This document shows positions 58,496 through 64,000 of a DNA stretch of 64,000 bases, piece by piece. Numbering within the stretch: position 1 is the stretch's first letter; each line of letters starts with the position of its first letter. Made by a program: the position numbers and the translations under genes. The notes beneath the pieces are model-generated. The model was not told where the DNA came from and did no database searches. It saw nothing but the letters and a program-made list of their open reading frames with translations. The stretch comes from Cyrtodaria siliqua (taxonomy: Eukaryota > Mollusca > Bivalvia > Adapedonta > Hiatellidae): NCBI GenBank assembly GCA_037043455.1, contig JAWPHD010002642.1, positions 62,001-126,000 of the forward strand, read 5' to 3'.

Positions 58496-60179
58496 TTGTT
58501 TCTAATTAATACATCGAAGAATATAATGATAATATAATCATGTATCCTAAGGACACTATATATAAGATAAACTATACTGCAATAAAAAGAGTATGCAAGG
58601 AGAAATAAGACTGCGGTCTGCTGATGAACGTGACTTTTTAATGTTGGAATATCTATTTTCAACCGAACTATAGCAGTAGCCAGGTCTGTAGTTTAATCGG
58701 TCGTGTCTTTATGATTCTGTGACATCGCTTTATTGTTATTTATTTTCTTCTATTTAATATACTAGATGAATGGATTAGTAGATGCTAGTAGCAGGATATC
58801 TTTTTTTTCGTTTTATGTTAACGTTTCATAGTACTCATGTGTTAGATTTCCCGTTGATCTCAATGTTAATCTGTGAAACGTTTACCTAATGACAATGTTG
58901 ACGTTGATGATTGACTGAGTGTTTTGTACACTAGGGTTTGTATCCAGTTATCCACACTGACCAGCCAGTGGCACACGTTTATTAGTGCATCGATTGTGTT
59001 AACGGTAGAAGGTAACGAGACTTTGAAGATTAACATATATACAGTTGATCATATAAGATAAATCCAAAATGTACGATGCTATTTTAAGTATTCATGGTTT
59101 ACATGTTACGACATTTTAATACTTGGAAATCACGAACTTAACAAGATGTCCAAATGACCTTGAATTTTTGCCCTTACATTTATTGTATTGTAATACTTAT
59201 ATTTACACGTTAAAACAACAATAATCAAAGGCATTGCTGTATTTTCCCAAATACTTTATTGATTATCCAGGACAAATAGAATCGCGTTTGTCATAGTGCT
59301 TACCAAGACACAGATTCTGAAGTGTGTTCTTATACTTGTTTTCATGCTTTGTTTTGTTGTTCTATTTTTGTTCTGTTTTTAAGATGTATGTTATGTGATA
59401 CAACATAGCCAATTTTAATCTTTAGTAAATTTCTTAAATGCTTTACAATGAATTACACATTTCAGACGTGCTTTTAATTCCATTTTCTTATACATGAGAT
59501 GTTTCGGCATTACGACGTGCACACTTAAGTGTATGCATTGCATGCTTAGGTGGACAAAAGTGGACGTTTAAAACTCTGATTTACGATCAGATTTATCGTT
59601 ATATATTTTTTAAAATGAGGCCCAGATACGTTATTGACAAATACATTTGCTATTCTTGGGTATTGTATCATTCCAGATAAACAGCTGTCAAAATTTGTAC
59701 AATGGTCTTTGATCTTGTTTTAAATATGTTTTCAAAACTTTATATGACGTCTTAGCAGTTTCTATGTGAAAATAGTTCTAGAGCTTGTTGATGGCTCTCA
59801 AAGAGACGGTTCATTTAAAATATAAATACAGTCATCCCAGCAGTTTGTCGAAGTTTTTATATTCGATTTTCCTCTATATTAATTTAAAAAAACTGATATT
59901 CTAGGATATAACGATTTTTTTTAAAATTTAAAAACTGTTACCTAGGGTACACATATTTATGTAATATGTAAAATAAGCCAATGGGTTTCCTATGTGAAAT
60001 CATTTAACAAATAAGCTAATAGCGGTAAAAGACGAACTGGCAAAAGAGCACTACAGCCCACTTTGATCCATCGGCGGAGATGAGTCGAACCGTAATCGTA
60101 AATGATCCACGTTACCACCAAAGTAATTTCAAAGACATATACCTCTTTATGTTTTATTATACCAATTGATCTTTCTTCT
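58496..60179. other. Intergenic, no gene seen
   Basis: AT-rich sequence without recognisable features. Confidence 0.5.
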
Positions 60180-60358
60180 GCGTACTTTATGTTTGGTGCA
60201 TTCTAAAACCTGGTTTAAACTCCTGGCGGACCTTTTGCCACTGACATTTCCAAGGCGGTAGCCCTATTGGCAACCCTTTTATGTTTGTGATATGATATCT
60301 TGCCTTTTATCCATCTTTGTAATTGTTGTTTGTTTCTGTGCGTGTTTGTGGTTGTCAG
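60180..60358 (+). mobile_element. RT retroelement 3' UTR fragment, copy 9
   Basis: GTTTGGTGCATTCTAAAACC, GGTTTAAACTCCTGGCGG, CCAAGGCGGTAGCCCTATTG and GTTTGTTTCTGTGCGTGTTT match the distal 3' UTR of the family. Confidence 0.7.
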
Positions 60359-60567
60359 AATAATGTGACGTTGACAAAACGTTTGTCTTAAGTTTCTCAG
60401 TAGATATGACTGTATTTATATATATATGTATATACTTCCTGGATATATATTTTGTATAGTTATGCATTTATATGTAGAAAAGTAGTATTTGAACAAGTGT
60501 TGTGTTGTGGCTAATTTAAGAGGCAGTTTGAAAGTTATTAATATTATGATTATTAACTAAGGTAAAA

Positions 60568-60972
60568 TCATGACAAACGGTTTACCGAAGCATTGTGGTG
60601 TAGTGGTTATAACGTCTGCCTTGCATTCGGGAGGTCGTGGGTTCGAGTCCCCTGACCGCGTCATACCAAAGACTTTTTAAAAATGGAGTAGTCACTTGTA
60701 ACCCTTGCCTGACGAGCAAATAATGGGGAGTGCTGCGACTGATTGACCAGTGTCAGAATAATGTGACTGGCGGGTGGGGGTATCACGTCTACTACGGCGT
60801 GGTATTCCACTGTGGCAGCACTATAAAGAAACCATTGAGTTCGCTGCTTCAAGTAGACATATCATCACTTCACACAACAACAAACAGATGCAAGTCCAGA
60901 CATTGTGCTTATAATCGTCAGGTAGGACGCCTGTCGTAGGTGGAGGGACTATAATCCTTAGAAATATACACA
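60568..60972 (+). mobile_element. tRNA-headed SINE-like unit 1
   Basis: Starts ATGACAAACGGTT. The tRNA-like head at 60591-60662 has A-box-like GTGGTGTAGTGGTTATAACG, a loop CTTGCAT (would read TGC, Ala) and a B box GGTTCGAGTCC. The acceptor stem does not pair and the anticodon stem has a mismatch, so it is not a good tRNA. A body with GTCAGAATAATGTGACTGG and GTGGCAGCACTATAAAGAAA follows, then GGACTATAATCCTTAGAAAT. I take it to be a molluscan tRNA-SINE (V-SINE/RUDI-like is a guess). Confidence 0.7.
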
Positions 60973-61385
60973 CACTGACAAAAGGTTACACCGAAGCATT
61001 GTGGTGTAGTGGTTATAGCGTCTGCCTTGCATTCGGGAGGTCGTGGGTTCGAGTCCCCTGACCGCGTCATACCAAAAACTTTAAAAATGGAGTAGTCAAT
61101 TGAAACCCTTGCCTGACGAGCAAATAATGGGTAGTGCTACGACTGATTGACCAGTGTCAGAATAATGTGACTGGGTGGGTGGGGGTATCATGTCTACTAC
61201 AGCGTGGTATTCCAGTGTGGCAGCACTATAAAGAAACCATTTAGTTCGCTGCTTCAAGTAGACATATCATCACATCACACAACAACACACAGATAAAAGT
61301 CCAGACATTGTGCCTATAATCGTCGGGTAGGACGCCTGTCGTAGGTGGAGGGACTATAATCCTTAGAAATATACACACTAACACA
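60973..61385 (+). mobile_element. tRNA-headed SINE-like unit 2 (tandem)
   Basis: Offset by 405 bp from unit 1 and nearly identical, including the whole tRNA-like head (60996-61067; one A/G difference in TTATAACG/TTATAGCG). The unit start reappears at 61386 (CATGACAAACGG) and the unit end at about 61470-61510, indicating partial further units. Confidence 0.75.
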
Positions 61386-61510
61386 CATGACAAACGGTTT
61401 TCAAAGTTCAGTATCTATTGTACCTATCTCGGGGTAGATATCCGAAAGCCTTACCAAGTTTGTTGGTGAGGGATATAAACCTTAGAACTACACACACACA
61501 TGGCAAACGG

Positions 61511-62099
61511 TTGTTGTCCGCACGTCCCCATGTCATTTTGATTCGCATTGCGCGAGAAACCCGGTTTATATATAAACCTGAGAATTCCAATAAGAGATCG
61601 TTGGTATTTTTCTCTGTCTCTTTGCTTGGAAACCTTAATTGCGTCGACGGAGGGCAATTGTTCAGTAGGATATAGGTTCTTTTTGGTCTTCACAGCAGGT
61701 TTAATATATCAGAGACTTCACATAGTAGTATTCCGTGAAAGAAGAAGGGTTCGTAGCTCGTGAGTATAGTTGAACTTACAGTCGAGTTGTAGAACGTACC
61801 TTTGAACTACAGGCTGACCAAGGGACAGGTCAGAACAGGTACAGCTCAGAGTTTGATGTTGATAATTGAACCGTTATAGGTTGATACAAATTGTTCAAAG
61901 TGGTTAAACATACGTTCGTTATCTTAATGATAGATCCGGCTAGTGTCCAGCCAAACCTATGAGACTGAGACATCGATATTAACATAAGGTTGGAGTTATA
62001 ATACAGGATAGCTTATTGCAGTGTTCAACTCGACGTATGATGCTGAAACACTTCGTTTTTAATTGTTAGGGTTTGCAAGATCGTGCTAAAACCGTTTAT
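61511..62099. other. Intergenic, no gene seen
   Basis: Overlapping short frames on both strands at 61.4-61.76 kb show no domain. Confidence 0.45.
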
Positions 62100-63350
62100 A
62101 AGCTCTAATGGCCAAAGGCAAGCAGAGCTTATGGGATGACGAGTTGTCCGTCGTCCGTCCGTTCGTCCGTTGTCCGTCCGTCGTCCGTTAACTTTTGCCT
62201 TTTGAACATTCTAGGGCCTTCATTATTAATTGGATCTTTACGAAACTTTGACAGTGTCTTTATATCAATGAGAGCTCGGGCAAGTTCGAAAACCAGCCAG
62301 ATCGGATTAGTTTCACTGGAGTTATTGCCCTTGTTTTGTGGAAAAATGCCATATTAAGCCTTGTGAACTCTCTAGCACCTTTATTTATTATTTGATCTTT
62401 ACCAAACGTGCATAGATTGTTTATATTAATAAAAGCTCTGAAAAGTTTAAAAACCAGCTAGATCGGACCATTCACAACGTTTTTGCCCTTGATTTAGTCA
62501 AAAATGCTATATTTGCCTCGTTAAGACGATAGGGCCTTCATATTTCATCCCATCTTTGCCAATCTTTACCAGATTGTTTATATTAATAAAAGCTCAGACG
62601 AGTTTAAAAACCAGCCAAATCGAACCAGTAACAACTGAGATATGGCCCTTGAATTAGTTAAAAATGCTATATTTTGCCTCGTTAAGATGATAGGGCTTCA
62701 TTTTACATGCGATCTTTACGAAACTTTAGCAGATTGTTCATATCAATAAAAGCTCATAAAATATGGAAATCAAGCCAGATCGAACTAGTAACAAAGGAGT
62801 TATGGCCCTTGAATTAGTTAAAAATGCTATATTTTGCCTCATTAATTCGATAGGGCCTTCTTCTTTCATCCGATCTTTACGAAACTTTACCAGATTGTTA
62901 ATAATATTAATAAAAGCTCATAAAAAAATGAAAACCAGCCAGATCGAACTAGTTACAAAGGAGTTATGGTCCTTGAATTAGTTAAAAATGCTATATTTTG
63001 CTTCGTTAATTCGATAGGGCCTTCCTCTTTCATCCGATCTTTACGAAACTTTACCAGATTGTTTATATCAATGACAGCTCGAATACGTTTGAAAATCAGC
63101 CAGATCGGACCGGTAACAGTGGAGTTAAGGCCTTTGCTTTAGTTAAAATTGCTATATTTTGCCTCGTTAAGACAATAGGGCCTTCATCTGTCATCCGATC
63201 TTTACGAAACTTTACCAGATTGTTAATATCACTGAAAGCTCGGACAAGTTCGAAAACCATCCTGATTGGACCATTAACATCAGAGTCATGGCCCTTGATT
63301 TTCTGAAATATGTTATATCTTGACCTCATTAAGACGAACGGGCCTTCATT
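62100..63350 (+). repeat. 160-bp cassette array (inverse of 37.6-kb array)
   Basis: Begins GCTTATGGGATGACGAG and a CGTCCGTC run (62143-62190). Seven units with TTATGGCCCTTGAATTAGTT-like cores follow at about 62487, 62647, 62806, 62969, 63129 and 63289, almost exactly 160 bp apart. Confidence 0.92.
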
Positions 63351-64000
63351 TGACCGGATTTCATTGACACTTTGCAGGGATTATCAGTGTCATGCCTAGT
63401 TGTACATAGTCATATTCCAGTTGAATGATTTTGGCGGAGTTATAGCCCTTTAAAGGTTTTAATACACAAACTTTGTTCTGACTAGTTCTCCTGAACCCCT
63501 GACCGGATTAAACGAAACTTTTTAGGGATGATCAATTCCATGTCTAGTTGTGCAAATCATCGCCGTGTTCCGGTTGAATGCTTTTTGGCGGAGTTATGAC
63601 CCTTTAAAGGTTTTAATACACAAACTTTGTTCTGACTAGTTCGCCTGAACTCCTGGCCGGATTTAAACGAAACTTTTTAGGGATGATCAATTTCGTGTCT
63701 AGTTGTGCAAATCATTGCCGTTTTCCGGTTGAATGATTATTGGCAGAATTATGGCACTTTAAAGGTTTTAATACACAAACATTGTCTGATCTACTTCTTC
63801 TGAACCCCTCCCCATATTTCAATGAAACTTTGCAGGGATGATCAGCACCAAGCCTAGTTGTGCATGTCATCGTCGCGTTCCGGTTTAGAGATATTTGGCA
63901 GAGTTATGGCACTTTAAAAGATTTTGATATCACATTTATTTTGCCGGGCTAGTTCTCCTGAACCCCGACTGGATATAGACGACACTTGACAAGGATGATC
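63351..64000 (+). repeat. Cassette array (TTTGCAGGGATGATCAG family), runs off window
   Basis: Four to five units of about 156 bp with GGGATGATCA, TTCCGGTTGAATGATTTTTG and TTTAAAGGTTTTAATACACA. It follows the 160-bp array without a gap and continues past the right edge. Confidence 0.9.

Noticed and set aside
60591..60662. Functional tRNA-Ala (TGC) gene, and its copy at 60996
   Set aside because: Promoter boxes and anticodon loop look right, but the acceptor stem does not pair and T and anticodon stems have mismatches. It is embedded in a ~405-bp repeated unit, so a SINE head fits better.

Overview
The window looks like repeat-dense, AT-rich animal nuclear DNA, most likely from a bivalve mollusc. 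There is no bacterial-style gene packing. Coding sequence is broken by GT-AG introns, tRNA-derived SINE-like units are present, and several dispersed families carry tandem cassettes of about 150-165 bp next to (GAC/GTC)-type tetranucleotide runs. From memory, that last pattern fits bivalve BIV160 satellites and pearl/CvA-type elements. The species assignment is inference.

Layout: 1-2.9 kb holds two tandem arrays, a C/T-rich degenerate repeat and a 38/39-bp minisatellite. 3-31 kb is mostly transposon remains. It contains seven copies of a reverse-transcriptase retroelement 3' end, four TIR elements or related MITEs, palindromes, a decayed DDE integrase pseudogene (about 12.9-13.6 kb), direct duplications at 12.5 kb and 23-24.5 kb, and a 1.9-kb minisatellite (25.5-27.4 kb) that appears to have grown out of a retroelement tail. 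31-43 kb and 62-64 kb are dominated by the roughly 160-bp cassette families, some nested inside MITEs.

The only recognisable cellular gene is a minus-strand HECT-type E3 ubiquitin ligase, with exons between 47254 and 38861: a UBZ-like zinc finger, HECT N-lobe, linker and C-lobe with the catalytic Cys. Two of its features look damaging: a +1 frameshift near 46130 and a GG in place of a GT donor at 43833. It may therefore be a decaying paralogue, or the assembly may have errors here.

From 51.87 to 58.4 kb a long inverted repeat (arms about 0.5 kb) encloses a second partial arm, a nested retroelement copy, two MITEs and an L1-clade LINE pseudogene. At 60.6-61.4 kb there is a tandem dimer of a tRNA-headed SINE-like unit of about 405 bp. 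Everything outside the HECT exons is best read as mobile-element or satellite DNA. No intact autonomous transposon was found. All homology calls come from reading the sequence and from family knowledge; no searches were run.
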